Positions 17,890 to 28,400 of a DNA stretch of 64,000 nucleotides are shown here, piece after piece. The DNA is taken from NCBI GenBank assembly GCA_035707805.1, contig DASSTS010000041.1:1-64000 (forward strand). Direction: 5' to 3'. This DNA is from Castellaniella sp035707805. GTDB taxonomy: Bacteria > Pseudomonadota > Gammaproteobacteria > Burkholderiales > Burkholderiaceae_B. Numbering within the stretch: the stretch's first letter is position 1; every line of letters starts with the position of its first letter. The notes below the pieces were generated by a model that was not told the origin of the DNA, made no database searches, and was given only the letters and a program-made list of their open reading frames with translations. The position numbers and the translations under genes were made by a program.

Positions 17890-18956
17890 TCGGACCGGCA
17901 CCCTTGTTCCGGCGGCGGCTCTCCCGCCTGCGCCAGGAACTCCAGCAGCCGGCGTTCCGCCGCGCTCAGCCCGCGCGGGCCGGGCGGCGCCGGCCAGCGC
18001 CGCGGAATCCATCCTTGCAGGTAGGCGGACACCACCGCGGGATGTACGTAGCACTTGCGGCAGACCGAGACGGTGTTCCCCAGGCGGCGGGCCACGGTCT
18101 TCATGGCCTCGTTCACCAGCCGTTCGCGCGCCCGCTGCCCTGACGGACTCTGGGCGTGATTCAACAATTCCAGCGCCATCACGGACCCGCCCCAGGTCCT
18201 GAAGTGCTTGGCGCTGATGTCGAAGCCCGTGATCTCCTGCAGATAGGCATTGACCGCCGTGGAGTCGACCCGGTGCCGCGCGCCGCGCTCGTCATGATAT
18301 TTGAACAGCCGCTGTCCGGGAAGATCCAGGCAGCGGCGCAGCAGCCTGGCCAGTCTGCGGTCCCTGACCGTGACGTCGTGCTCGACCCCGCTCTTGCCGC
18401 GGAACTGCAGCCGGATGCGCGCGCCCGACACCGTGACGTGCCGCCGCTTGAGCGTCGTCAAGCCGTAGCTGCCGTTGCCGCGCGCATAGCGGGGGCTGCC
18501 GATCCGGATGAGCGTCTCGTCCAGCAGGGCCACGGTCAGGGCCAGCACCCGTTCCTTGGGCAGCCCGGGCAAGGCGAGGTCGCGGCGGATGCGGCGGCGG
18601 ATCCGCACGAGGGCCGCGCCGAATTCGCTCAGTTGATCATACTTGTGCCGGTCCTGCTGCGCGATCCAGTCGGTATGGTAGATATATTGCTTGCGACCCC
18701 GGGCATCGCGGCCGGTGGCCTGCAGGTGGCCGTCGGCCCGCGCGCAGATCCAGACGTCCTCATAGGCGGGCGGGATCGCCAGGGCGCGGATGCGCCCCAG
18801 GACGCCCGGATGGCGGATGAGCCGCCCCGCCCGGTCCCGATAGCGGAAATCGCCGTCGGGGCCGCGCTCGCGGTGGTATCCGGGATCGCAGTCCTCGGTA
18901 TAGACGAGCCCGTCTATGGGACGCGGCGCGGCGGGCTTGGCGGACGAGTCCATCAT
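17868..18956 (-). CDS. DNA topoisomerase IB (poxvirus type)
   Basis: 362 residues. Type IB enzymes relax supercoils through a 3'-phosphotyrosyl link. The expected active-site landmarks are present: Arg in RIGSPRYARGNGSYGLTTL, Lys in LQFRGKSGVEHDV, His/Arg in AKHFRTWGGSVMALELL, and the nucleophilic Tyr in CRKCYVHPAVVSAYLQG. It is the last gene of the leftward glucan operon, 22 bases after malQ. Its final codons (DGANGET and stop) are antisense to the 3' end of tRNA-Leu. That C-terminal tail lies beyond the catalytic core and was probably created by insertion next to the tRNA. Confidence 0.92.
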   Translation of the reverse strand: MMDSSAKPAAPRPIDGLVYTEDCDPGYHRERGPDGDFRYRDRAGRLIRHPGVLGRIRALAIPPAYEDVWICARADGHLQATGRDARGRKQYIYHTDWIAQQDRHKYDQLSEFGAALVRIRRRIRRDLALPGLPKERVLALTVALLDETLIRIGSPRYARGNGSYGLTTLKRRHVTVSGARIRLQFRGKSGVEHDVTVRDRRLARLLRRCLDLPGQRLFKYHDERGARHRVDSTAVNAYLQEITGFDISAKHFRTWGGSVMALELLNHAQSPSGQRARERLVNEAMKTVARRLGNTVSVCRKCYVHPAVVSAYLQGWIPRRWPAPPGPRGLSAAERRLLEFLAQAGEPPPEQGCRSDGANGET

Positions 18957-18978
18957 GGCATCGCGGGGGCGGCGGCGT

Positions 18979-21180
18979 TCATGCCGACCGGCGCCCGCGC
19001 CGGATGGCGTCCAGGCGCTCGCGCCATGCCGGCGACGCGCAAGCCGCGGCCGCGTCCACCGGCAGGCGCCGGCGCCAGTTGGGAAACTCCTGCACAGTCC
19101 CGGGCACGTTGGGCGCCTCCGCCTCCCCCGCGAGGTCTTCCAGCGAGGTCAGCATGAGCGGACACGGCGTCGCGGCGACGAAGGCCAGCATCGCGGGGAT
19201 GGGTGCGCCATCCGCGGGCGGCGCCGGGTCCGGTCCGGCCAGGCGGGCTCGCAGCTGTGCACGGTCCTCGCGGCGCTGTGCCTGCAGGCCGGCGGCGGTC
19301 TCCTGCGCGCCCAGCAGCTGCGCCTGCTCGCGCTGGGCGATGTCGACGCCCTGCCACCAGCCGGCCAGCGTGGGAAGATCGTGCGTGCTGGCGCAGGCCA
19401 CCGCATGCGGCGGCCATTCCTTCACCGGCAGGAAGGTCGCAGCGGACGCCCCGCCCAAGGACTCCGCCGGGTCCCGCGCGGCGCCCCGCATGAACCAGAG
19501 CACGTCCATGCCCAGGATGCCGTTGCGTCGCAGGGCGGCGTCCAGCCCCTCGGGGACGGTGCCCAGGTTCTCGCCCACCACCAGGGCCTGGCGGCGCCAG
19601 GCCTCCAGCGCCGTCAGCGCCAGCAGTTCATGCGCCGGCATCCGCAGGTAGGCGCCATCGGCCGCGCCGGCGCCATCGGGAATGACCCAGATCCGCTCGA
19701 ATCCCGCGATGTGGTCGATGCGCAGGCCGCCGACGTGCTGCAGGCTGGCGCGCAGGACCGCCAGGAAGGGTTCCTGCGCGCCGGCCCGCAGCGCCTGCGG
19801 AGAGAAGGCCGTCAGCTGCCAGTTCTGGCCCAGGGGGTTGTGGATGTCCGGCGGCGCGCCGATCGACACGCCTTCCAGGAAGTGCCCGGGCTGGCTCCAG
19901 GCCTGGCTGCCCGCCGGGGCGGTGCCCACGGCCAGGTCCGCCATCAGGCCGATGCGCATGCCGGCGCGGCGCGCGGCCCGGTGGGCGCCGGCCAGGCTGC
20001 CCGCCGCCAGCCACTGCAGGAAACAATGGAAATCGACCTCGCCGGCGTGCGCGCGCGCATAGGCCTGCACGCTTGGCGCCCTGGCATCCCGCCAGCGGGC
20101 GTCCCACCGCTGCCACGGCAGGCGCTCTCCCGCGCCATCCAGGGCGACGGCCGGGTCCGCCTGCAGGCACTCGAACACCGCATGGTCCCTGAGCGGCTGG
20201 CCCTGCCTGTCGACGAAGCGCCGATAGTCGCGCTGCACGCCGGGACCGAGAGCCGGCAGCGCGCGATGCAGCGCGCGCAACAGGCGCATCCGCACGGCCG
20301 ATGCCTCGGCCCAGTCGATCCGGGATGGCGCATCCAGCCGGGTCCAGTCCACCGGCGCGATGGCCTGCATGGCCGCGCGGACCGCCTCCGCGCCCAGCAC
20401 GTCGGCGGGGGCGGCGTAGACGGCATTCAGGAAAAGGCGGTTCGAGGGCCAATAGGGACTGCATATCTGCGCGTCGGCGCTGAACATCGCGTGCGCCGGG
20501 CTGAGCATCAGGGCGTCGGCGCCCTCCCGGGCCAGCTGCCGCGCGAGGCGGCGCACGGCGCCGAAATCGCCATGCCCCCAGGTGGCCGCCAGCGGGTCCG
20601 CGCTGGCGGTGCGCAGGCTGTAGATCTGCGCCATGACGCCCCACAGCCGTTCGCCCCGGGCGCTCAGCCGGCCCGCGGCGGTCTCGGTGTCCGTGGGCGC
20701 AATGGCCAGCCGCACCGGATCGCCGTGCGCAAGAAGCAGCCGGTAGTATCCCGGCGGCAAGGACGCCGGCGGCACGGCGGCGGACCCGTCATCGGCAATG
20801 CGCAGCGCCTGCGCCGGCGTACGGCCGTCTTCGGCCTCCAGCAGGCAGTTTCCCGCCGGCAGCCCCGCCAGCGGCAGGCTGTCGCCGGCGCGGCCGACCC
20901 GCAGCCGGCCGGGATCCGGCGCGCCGGCCGCCGCCATGCTGGCGCGGATGTCCGCCGCGGTCCCGGCGGGCAGGCCCATCGAGCGCAGCAGCGCGCGCAG
21001 GGTGTCCGGCGACACGCGGCGCGGCACGCCGCGCGCGTCCACCCAGTGCTCCTGCAGACCGGCCCGGGCCGCCAGCGCGGACAGCCCTTCGTCTTCGTCC
21101 GTCCGGTTCCCGGGACGCCGATTCATGGGGCCGTCGTCCCGCGGCGGGCGGCCCCGCAGTCCACCGGCCTCATGCCGCAT
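18979..21180 (-). CDS. malQ: 4-alpha-glucanotransferase (amylomaltase, GH77)
   Basis: 733 residues. MalQ transfers maltodextrin units and releases glucose, linking malto-oligosaccharides to central metabolism. GH77 motifs are visible: LRIDHIAGFERIWVIPDG with the catalytic Asp, VVGENLGTVPEGL with the acid/base Glu, and CASTHDLPTLAGWW. An N-terminal domain of about 170 residues (LSALAARAGLQEHWVDARG onward) is found in many proteobacterial MalQ proteins. The ATG at 21180 overlaps the glgX end by 11 bases but has a poorly spaced ribosome site; the in-frame ATG at 21126 (MNRRPGNRTDEDEG) is an alternative. Confidence 0.93.
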   Translation of the reverse strand: MRHEAGGLRGRPPRDDGPMNRRPGNRTDEDEGLSALAARAGLQEHWVDARGVPRRVSPDTLRALLRSMGLPAGTAADIRASMAAAGAPDPGRLRVGRAGDSLPLAGLPAGNCLLEAEDGRTPAQALRIADDGSAAVPPASLPPGYYRLLLAHGDPVRLAIAPTDTETAAGRLSARGERLWGVMAQIYSLRTASADPLAATWGHGDFGAVRRLARQLAREGADALMLSPAHAMFSADAQICSPYWPSNRLFLNAVYAAPADVLGAEAVRAAMQAIAPVDWTRLDAPSRIDWAEASAVRMRLLRALHRALPALGPGVQRDYRRFVDRQGQPLRDHAVFECLQADPAVALDGAGERLPWQRWDARWRDARAPSVQAYARAHAGEVDFHCFLQWLAAGSLAGAHRAARRAGMRIGLMADLAVGTAPAGSQAWSQPGHFLEGVSIGAPPDIHNPLGQNWQLTAFSPQALRAGAQEPFLAVLRASLQHVGGLRIDHIAGFERIWVIPDGAGAADGAYLRMPAHELLALTALEAWRRQALVVGENLGTVPEGLDAALRRNGILGMDVLWFMRGAARDPAESLGGASAATFLPVKEWPPHAVACASTHDLPTLAGWWQGVDIAQREQAQLLGAQETAAGLQAQRREDRAQLRARLAGPDPAPPADGAPIPAMLAFVAATPCPLMLTSLEDLAGEAEAPNVPGTVQEFPNWRRRLPVDAAAACASPAWRERLDAIRRGRRSA

Positions 21181-23275
21181 CCTCCAGGGGCCTGCGCGCC
21201 GCGAGCAGCACGAGGGAGTGGGCTTTCACCTCGACGCGGTCCGCTCCGGCATGCAAGCGCCGCTCTCCGGCCGAATCCAGTTCACAGGTCCAGGGGAGCC
21301 CAGGCGCGGGCAGGACGAAGGGCAGGCCCTCGGATCCCGGGTTCAGCAGCAGCAGCGTGACGTCCGCCATCCCGTCCCGGGGCGCCGCGCGCCGCAAGGC
21401 GAACGCCCGGCGCTCGCCATCGCCCCAGCCTTCGGGCGCAATGGCCTGCCCGTCGGGCTCGAAGAAGCCGGCGCGCGAAACGCCCGGCAGGACTTCCTCG
21501 GCCAAGTCCAGGTAGCGGCTAGCCCGCAGGCTGGGATGCAGCCGCCGCAGTTCTGCAAGCCGGCCGATGAAGCGCGTCATCGCCTCGCCGTCGGGACTAT
21601 CCGCCAGGCTCCAGTCCAGCCACGACAGCGCATTGTCCTGGCAATAGGCGTTGTTGTTGCCGGACTGGGTATGGCCGAATTCATCGCCCGCCAGCAGCAT
21701 CGGCGTGCCATCGGCAAAGAACAGGCTGGCGAGCAGGGCCCGGCGCACGGCATCGCGCACCCGCGTGATCGCCTCATCGGCGGGGCCTTCGGCGCCCCAG
21801 TTGGCGCTGAAGTTCTCGGGAGTGCCGTCGCGGCCGTCTTCGCCATTGGCTTCGTTGTGGCGTTCGGCGTAGCTGACGAGGTCGGCCAGGGTGAAGCCGT
21901 CGTGCGCCGTGATGAAATTGATGCTGCTCCAGGGCCGGCGATGGCGGTGGTCGAACAGGCTGCGGGAGCCGCACAGCGCGTCGGCCATCCCCGGCCGCTG
22001 GTCCGCGTCATTGCGCCAGTAGCGCCTCACGTTGTCCCGGAATGCGCCGTTCCACTCGGCAAAGCCGGGCGGATGCTGGCCGAGCTGGTAGCCCCCGGGG
22101 CCGACGTCCCAGGGCTCGGCAATCAGCTTGCGGCGCGAGAGCACGGGGTCCTGGAGGATGGCGTCGAAAAACCCGGCGCCCGGATCGAAGCCGGTCCCCT
22201 CGCGGCCCAGCGTCGTGCACAGGTCGAAGCGAAAGCCGTCCACGTGGTAGGAGACGGCCCATTCGCGCAGGGAATCGAGGACCATGCGCAGCACGGCGGG
22301 GTGGGACAGATTGACCGTATTGCCGCAGCCCGTCTCGTCGATGTAATGACGCTCGTCGCCGGGGATGAGGCGATAGTAGCTGGCATTGTCGATCCCCCGC
22401 CAGGACAGCGTGGGCCCCCATTCGTTGCCCTCGCAGGTGTGGTTGTAGACCACGTCCAGCACGACCTCGATGCCCGCGGCATGCAGGCGCCGGATCGCCT
22501 GGCGCAGTTCGCTCGGTCCATTGGGCACGTAGGCCGGCTCGGGCGCGAAGTACGCCAGGGTGTCGTAGCCCCAGTAATTGCGCAGCCCCCGCTCTTCCAG
22601 CGTCCGGCTTTGCAGGAAGGCATGGACGGGCAATAGCTCGACCGCCGTGACGCCCAGGCGGTGCAAGTGCTCGACAAAGCGGGGGTCGCCCAGCGCCGCG
22701 ACCGTGCCGCGCATGGACGCGGGCAGGTCCTCGCGCATCATCGAGGCGCCCCGCACGTGCACCTCGTAGAGGCGCGTATCGGCCCAGGGGGTCCGGGGCG
22801 GACGCGAGTCTTCCCAGGGATAAGGCTGCTGCGCGGTCACGACGCACTTGGGCATCAGGGGCGCGCTGTCACGGCGGTCCATGCTCAGGTCCCCGCGCCC
22901 GTGGCCGACGCGGTAGCCGAACAGGGCGTCCCCCCAGTGCACCGAACCGCGCAAGCGGCGCGCGTAGGGATCCAGCAGGAATTTGTAGGGATTGAAACGG
23001 TGGCCATGCACGGGATCGTAGGGCCCGTGCACGCGAAAACCGTACAGCAGGCCTGGCTGCGCGTCGGGCAGGTAGCCGTGCCAGACTTCATTGGTGCATT
23101 CGGGCAGCGCGACGCGCCTGCGTTCTTTGCGGCCGTTGGCGTCGAACAGGCACAGGTCGACGCCGGTGGCGTTGGCCGAGAACACGGCGAAATTGACGCC
23201 CAGGCCGTCATGGTGGGCGCCCAGCGGATAAGGCAGGCCGGCCGACAGGGGCGCATGCAGGGATTCGTTCATCAT
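21170..23275 (-). CDS. glgX: glycogen debranching enzyme GlgX (GH13, isoamylase type)
   Basis: 701 residues. GlgX hydrolyses alpha-1,6 branches of trimmed glycogen. An N-terminal CBM48-like domain (PYPLGAHHDGLGVNFAVFSANA) precedes the GH13 barrel. The nucleophile Asp is in YHVDGFRFDLCTTLGRE, the acid Glu in LIAEPWDVGPGGYQLG, and the third Asp in FITAHDGFTLADLVSY. The start overlaps the glgB stop by 4 bases (ATGA), with a second ATG directly following. It belongs with glgB, treS and glgE in one overlapping transcription unit. Confidence 0.95.
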   Translation of the reverse strand: MMNESLHAPLSAGLPYPLGAHHDGLGVNFAVFSANATGVDLCLFDANGRKERRRVALPECTNEVWHGYLPDAQPGLLYGFRVHGPYDPVHGHRFNPYKFLLDPYARRLRGSVHWGDALFGYRVGHGRGDLSMDRRDSAPLMPKCVVTAQQPYPWEDSRPPRTPWADTRLYEVHVRGASMMREDLPASMRGTVAALGDPRFVEHLHRLGVTAVELLPVHAFLQSRTLEERGLRNYWGYDTLAYFAPEPAYVPNGPSELRQAIRRLHAAGIEVVLDVVYNHTCEGNEWGPTLSWRGIDNASYYRLIPGDERHYIDETGCGNTVNLSHPAVLRMVLDSLREWAVSYHVDGFRFDLCTTLGREGTGFDPGAGFFDAILQDPVLSRRKLIAEPWDVGPGGYQLGQHPPGFAEWNGAFRDNVRRYWRNDADQRPGMADALCGSRSLFDHRHRRPWSSINFITAHDGFTLADLVSYAERHNEANGEDGRDGTPENFSANWGAEGPADEAITRVRDAVRRALLASLFFADGTPMLLAGDEFGHTQSGNNNAYCQDNALSWLDWSLADSPDGEAMTRFIGRLAELRRLHPSLRASRYLDLAEEVLPGVSRAGFFEPDGQAIAPEGWGDGERRAFALRRAAPRDGMADVTLLLLNPGSEGLPFVLPAPGLPWTCELDSAGERRLHAGADRVEVKAHSLVLLAARRPLEDAA

Positions 23276-25449
23276 GGCGACTCCACAGGGGCGAGCAGAA
23301 GCGTGGACATCCCCGGCAGATCCAGGGTGAGCGAGCAGGGCCGTCCGTGCCGGGGCTCATCCCGCGCCGCCACGCGGCGGGGGGACGGCGGCTCTCCGGC
23401 ATCGCCGGAATCCAGCAGGACCTCCCAGGGGCCGCCGCGGCTCGCCCCCAGCGCGTAGCCCGGACGGGGCACCGGCGTGAAATTGCAGACGGCGAGGACC
23501 GGCGCGGATCCCGGCGCGGACCGTTCGAAAGCGAAAACGCTGTTGTCCAGGTCATCCCCGACCGTCCATGAAAAGCCCCAGGCTTCGGCGTCGCCCTCGT
23601 GCAGCGCGGGGCGGCCGCGGTAGAGACGGTTCAGCCGGCCGACGAATTGCTGGACGGCCCGGTGCCCGGGATCGTCGAGGAGGTCCCAGGGGATCGGGGC
23701 GCGGTGGTCCCATTCCCGCCATTGGCCGATCTCGCCGCCCATGAACAGCAGCTTCTTTCCGGGATGCGCCCACATGAAGGCCAGGTACGCGCGCAGCGCA
23801 TCGAGCTTGCGGGCCGGATCGCCGCCCATCTTCAGCGCCAGCGAACCCTTGCCGTGCACCACCTCGTCATGCGACAGGGGCAGGATGAAGCGCTCCGAGA
23901 ACGCATACTGCAGGCCGAAGGTGATGTTGCCGTGACGATAGCGGCGGTAGACCGGATCCTGCTGCATGTACTGCAAGGTGTCGTGCATCCAGCCCATGTT
24001 CCATTTGTAGTCGAAGCCCAGCCCCCCCGTGTCCACGGGCGCCGTGACGCCGGGCCAGGCGGTGGATTCCTCGGCGATGGTGATGGCGCCGTCGCCCCGG
24101 GCGCGCACGCCCTCGGTCAGCTCGCGCAGGAAATCGATGGACTCCAGGTTCTCCCGGCCGCCGTATCGATTGGGCGTCCACTGGCCCGGCCCGCGGCTGT
24201 AGTCCCGATACAGCATCGAGGCGACCGCATCCACCCGCAGTCCGTCGATGTGATAGTCGGTGAGCCAATGCTGGGCGCTGGCCAGCAGCATGGCCTTCAC
24301 CTCGTTGCGCCCCAGGTTGTAGATGGCGCTGTGCCAGTCGGGATGGTGGCCTTCGCGGGGGTCCGCATGCTCGTAGAGCGCCGTGCCGTCGAAATGCTCG
24401 AGGCCGTGGGCATCCTCCGGGAAATGCGAGGGCACCCAGTCCAGGATCACGCCGACCTGCGCTGCGTGGCACCGGTCGACGAAACGCGCGAAGCCGCGGG
24501 GCGCGCCGTGGCGCGCCGTGGGCGCGAACAGGCTGAGCGGCTGGTAGCCCCATGACCCGCCAAAGGGATGTTCCATGATGGGCAAGAGTTCGATGTGGGT
24601 GAAACCCAGCGCGCGCGCATAGGCGGGCAGCCGGTCGCCGAGCTGTTCCCAGGTGTCGCCCTCGCCTTCCTGGCCGGCCCAGGACCCGGCGTGGACCTCG
24701 TAGATGCTGATCGGCTGGTCGGGATGCTGGCGAGCCGCGCGCCCCGCGCACCAGTCGCCGTCCGTCCAGTCCATGGCCTGCGCCTCGTCCACGACCGAGG
24801 CCGTCCGCGGCGGGCACTCGGCGCGCCGGGCCAGCGGATCGGCCTTCCACCGCAGGATGCCGTCGGCGCCCAACACGGCGAACTTGTAGCGGTCCCCCGC
24901 GCTCGCGCCGGGCAGGAAGAACTCCCACACTCCCGCGCCGTGGCGCAGCCGCATCGGGTGCCGGCGCGGATCCCAGGCATTGAAGTCGCCCACCAGCGAC
25001 ACGCGCCGGGCGTTGGGCGCCCAGACGGCGCAGCGCAGCCCCGGCACGCCATCGATCCGCGTCAGCGCGGGCGCCAGCGCGGCGACGGCCCGCCAGTCCC
25101 CCGCGCGCCAGCGCGCCAGCGCCTCGTCCTCGATCAGGGGGCCGAAGGCGTAGGGATCCGCCGTCTCCTGCACGCCCGCCGGCCAGTGGATCTGCAGGCG
25201 GTAGGCATCGGCCCGTCCCGCCGGCAGCCCCGGCATGCGCGCGCAAAAGAGCGCGGCGGCCTGGTCCGGCACCTCCCGGGGATGCAGTTCGACGGCGGCA
25301 TTGGCGCCGCATCGCACCGTGACCCGCGCGGCGCCGGGCGCGAGTACCCGGAGCCACTCCCCATGCGGCCCCAGGACCGAGAAAGGATCGGGATGGGCGC
25401 CCAGGATCAGCGCCCGGGCGTCGTGTGCGGTAAGGGGATCGTCGTTCAT
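23272..25449 (-). CDS. glgB: 1,4-alpha-glucan branching enzyme (GH13)
   Basis: 725 residues from ATG 25449, which overlaps the treS stop by 4 bases. An upstream in-frame ATG at 25533 would lie deep inside treS and is rejected. GlgB cuts alpha-1,4 chains and rejoins them by alpha-1,6 links. The N-terminal E-set/CBM48 modules (DPFSVLGPHG; CAVWAPNARRVSLVGDFNAWD) precede the barrel. The catalytic residues are the Asp in IDGLRVDAVASMLYRDYSR, the Glu in ITIAEESTAWPGV and the Asp in LPLSHDEVVHGKGSL. In the GlgE route it branches the maltose-built chains. Confidence 0.95.
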   Translation of the reverse strand: MNDDPLTAHDARALILGAHPDPFSVLGPHGEWLRVLAPGAARVTVRCGANAAVELHPREVPDQAAALFCARMPGLPAGRADAYRLQIHWPAGVQETADPYAFGPLIEDEALARWRAGDWRAVAALAPALTRIDGVPGLRCAVWAPNARRVSLVGDFNAWDPRRHPMRLRHGAGVWEFFLPGASAGDRYKFAVLGADGILRWKADPLARRAECPPRTASVVDEAQAMDWTDGDWCAGRAARQHPDQPISIYEVHAGSWAGQEGEGDTWEQLGDRLPAYARALGFTHIELLPIMEHPFGGSWGYQPLSLFAPTARHGAPRGFARFVDRCHAAQVGVILDWVPSHFPEDAHGLEHFDGTALYEHADPREGHHPDWHSAIYNLGRNEVKAMLLASAQHWLTDYHIDGLRVDAVASMLYRDYSRGPGQWTPNRYGGRENLESIDFLRELTEGVRARGDGAITIAEESTAWPGVTAPVDTGGLGFDYKWNMGWMHDTLQYMQQDPVYRRYRHGNITFGLQYAFSERFILPLSHDEVVHGKGSLALKMGGDPARKLDALRAYLAFMWAHPGKKLLFMGGEIGQWREWDHRAPIPWDLLDDPGHRAVQQFVGRLNRLYRGRPALHEGDAEAWGFSWTVGDDLDNSVFAFERSAPGSAPVLAVCNFTPVPRPGYALGASRGGPWEVLLDSGDAGEPPSPRRVAARDEPRHGRPCSLTLDLPGMSTLLLAPVESP

Positions 25450-28400
25450 GCCGTCCTGCCTGCGGTCGGGGCATCCGGCCCCAGCATCGCGCGGCTGATG
25501 CGGACCAGTGCGTTCAAGGGAATCGGCAGCCACTCGGGACGGTGGGCCGCCTCGTAGCGCACCTCGTAGGCCGCCTTCTCGAGCTGCGAGATTCGCAGCA
25601 GGACGGATTCCGTCTCCTGGTCCAGTGCCAGCGCGGGCGGACGGGCGTCGCGGTAGCCCGCCAGGAAGGCCTCGCCCGCGCGCGCCCGGAAAATCGCCAG
25701 CAGTTCGTCGGGCGGCGCCGCCGGCGGCGCGGCGGCGGCCTCTGTCGGCCCCGGCGCGGGGGCGGGCGCCGCGGCGGTGTCCGACACCGTGGGCACCGTG
25801 ATGCCCTGCCGCGCCACCGCCGCCACGTAGTCGAAGGACCGCAGCATCCCCGCCAGGTCCTTGTAGACCGTGGCGGCCTTGCGCCGCTGGCCCGGGTCAT
25901 TGAGCGGCTCGCCCTCGAAGTCGATCAGGTAGGCGTCGGCATGCGACACCAGGATCTGGCCCAGATGCAGGTCGCCATGCACCCGCAGCCGCAGCGGGCG
26001 GGCGCCCAGCCGCGCCGCCTCGTCCACGCGCGCCGCCAGCGCTGCCTCGTGCCCGCGCAGGTACGCCACCGCCTCCGCGCACGATTCGGGGACGGCGGCG
26101 GGCAGCCGCGCCAGCGTGTCCAGCGCCGCCGACAGTTCGCGTAGCGCGCGCTTGCCGTCCCCCGCGGCCTCGGCCGGCGTACTCGCGGCCGCGGGCGGCA
26201 GGACCCCCGCCAAGGCGCCCTGCGGATCCACGAAGACCGCATGCAGCTCGGCCAGCCGCCGGCCCATGCGCTGCGCGAGCGCCTGGTAGCCCGACAGGCT
26301 CTCCTGGAATGCGCCGGCGCTGTCGCCGGCCAGCAGGGCCGCCGCCAGCGTGCGCTGCAGGAATTCCAGGGTCCAGCGCCAGGCGTCGCCTTCGTTGGGG
26401 ACGTAGCGGTGCATCACCGCCAGCGTGTAGCGGCCGCCCTCCGCGTCCGCATGCTCGATCGTGCCCAGCAGCGGCGGGGTGTTGGCGTAGCCGGCCTGCG
26501 TCAGCCACCGGCTCATCTCGATCTCCGGATGGAGGCCCGGCTCGACGCTGCGCAGGATCTTGACCACGACCTGCTCGTCCACGATGGCGGAGCTGTTGCT
26601 TTGCTCGCCGCCGATCCAGCGCACCTCGGCATCGTGCGCGAGCGGCTCCCAGACCTCCTGGAAGCGCCGGTAGCGCAGACCGGGCTGCGTCGCGGCCGCG
26701 CCTTCGCCCTGCCCCGCGCCGCCCTCGTCCCCGCCGGGGGCGGCGCGCAAGCCCTCCACGAGCGCGCGCAGGAAACCGGCCTCCTGGAACGCGTCCGCCA
26801 CGATCCCGGTGTCGGGGCCGCAGCGGATGCGCGCGATGGGGTAGCCCGGCTGGGCGTCTTCGCTCCAGCACAGCGTGATGGGAACGTTCAGGCGCTTCGC
26901 ACCGGCCTGCGGGCCGTCCATCAGCACCCAGTAGTGCCAGGCGGCCGCCGACGCAGGCTGAGCGCCCGCGGCCGGCAAGGGGATCATCTGATTCACGCGC
27001 AGCCCGGAGAAACCCGCCGCCGACCAGCGCTGGCGCGCGAGATAGGCCGGCAGCGCCTCGATCTCGAACAGCCGGCGCGCGGCATCGTTGAACGCCTGCG
27101 GGTGCTTGGACCGCGTGACCAGGGTGACGAGCTCGTGCATCTGTTCCGGCTTTTCGACGTGCCAGTCCGGCGGCGTGGCCTCGGTGCTCAGCTCGAACCA
27201 GTAGAAGCCGTAGGGCGGCAACGTCAGCAGGTACGGCAACTGGCCGATCCGGGGAAACGGGGAGCCTGCCAGCATTTCCACCGGCACCGCGCCCTCGTAG
27301 GCCTGCAGCGGCAGTTCGACCGGCTGCGCCGATGCGGACAGGTTGGCCACGCACAGGATGGTGGTGCTCTCCCATTGCCGCAGGTACGCCAGGATCTTGC
27401 GGTTGCCGGCATTCAGGAAGGCCAGCGTGCCGCGGCCGAACGCCGGCGTGCGCGCGCGGCAGGCGAGCAGGCGCCGCGTCCAGTTCAGGAGCGAATGCGG
27501 ATTACGGTGCTGCGCCTCGACGTTGATGACCTCGTAGCCGTAGAGAGGCCCCATCAGCACGGGCACCTGCAGGCGTTCCGGGTCGGCCCGCGAGAAGCCG
27601 CCATTGCGGTCCGCCGACCATTGCATGGGCGTGCGCACGCCGTTGCGGTCGCCGAGATGGACGTTGTCGCCCATGCCGAGCTCGTCGCCGTAGTAGACGA
27701 TAGGCGTGCCCGGCATGGACAGCAGCAGGCTGTTCATGAGTTCCACCCGGCGCCGGTCGCCTTCCATCAGGGGCGCGAGCCGCCGGCGGATGCCGAGGTT
27801 GATGCGCGCCATCGGATCGGCCGCATAGACCTTCCACAGGTAATCGCGTTCCCGGCTGGTCACCATCTCCAGCGTCAGTTCATCATGGTTGCGCAGGAAG
27901 ACGGCCCATTGGCACGAGGGCGGGATGGGCGGCGTCTGGCGCAGGATGTCGACGATGGGAAATCGGTCTTCCTGCGCGATGGCCATGTACATGCGCGGCA
28001 TGAGCGGAAAATGGAAGGCCATGTGGCATTCGTCGCCTTCGCCGAAATACTGGCGGGCGTCCTCGGGCCACTGGTTGGCCTCGGCCAGCAGCATCCGGCC
28101 GGGATATTCCTCGTCGACGACCGCGCGGATGCGCTGCAGGATCGCGTGCGTCTCGGGCAGGTTCTCGTTGTTCGTGCCTTCGCGCTCGATCAGGTACGGC
28201 ACGGCGTCCAGGCGCATGCCGTCGACGCCCATGTCCAGCCAGAAGCGCATGATGTTCAGCACCTCGGCCAGGACGCGCGGATTGTCGTAGTTCAGGTCCG
28301 GCTGGTGCGCGTAGAAGCGGTGCCAGTAGTACGCCCCCGCCTCGGGGTCCCAGGTCCAGTTCGATTTTTCGGTGTCGCAGAAAATGACGCGCGTGCCGGC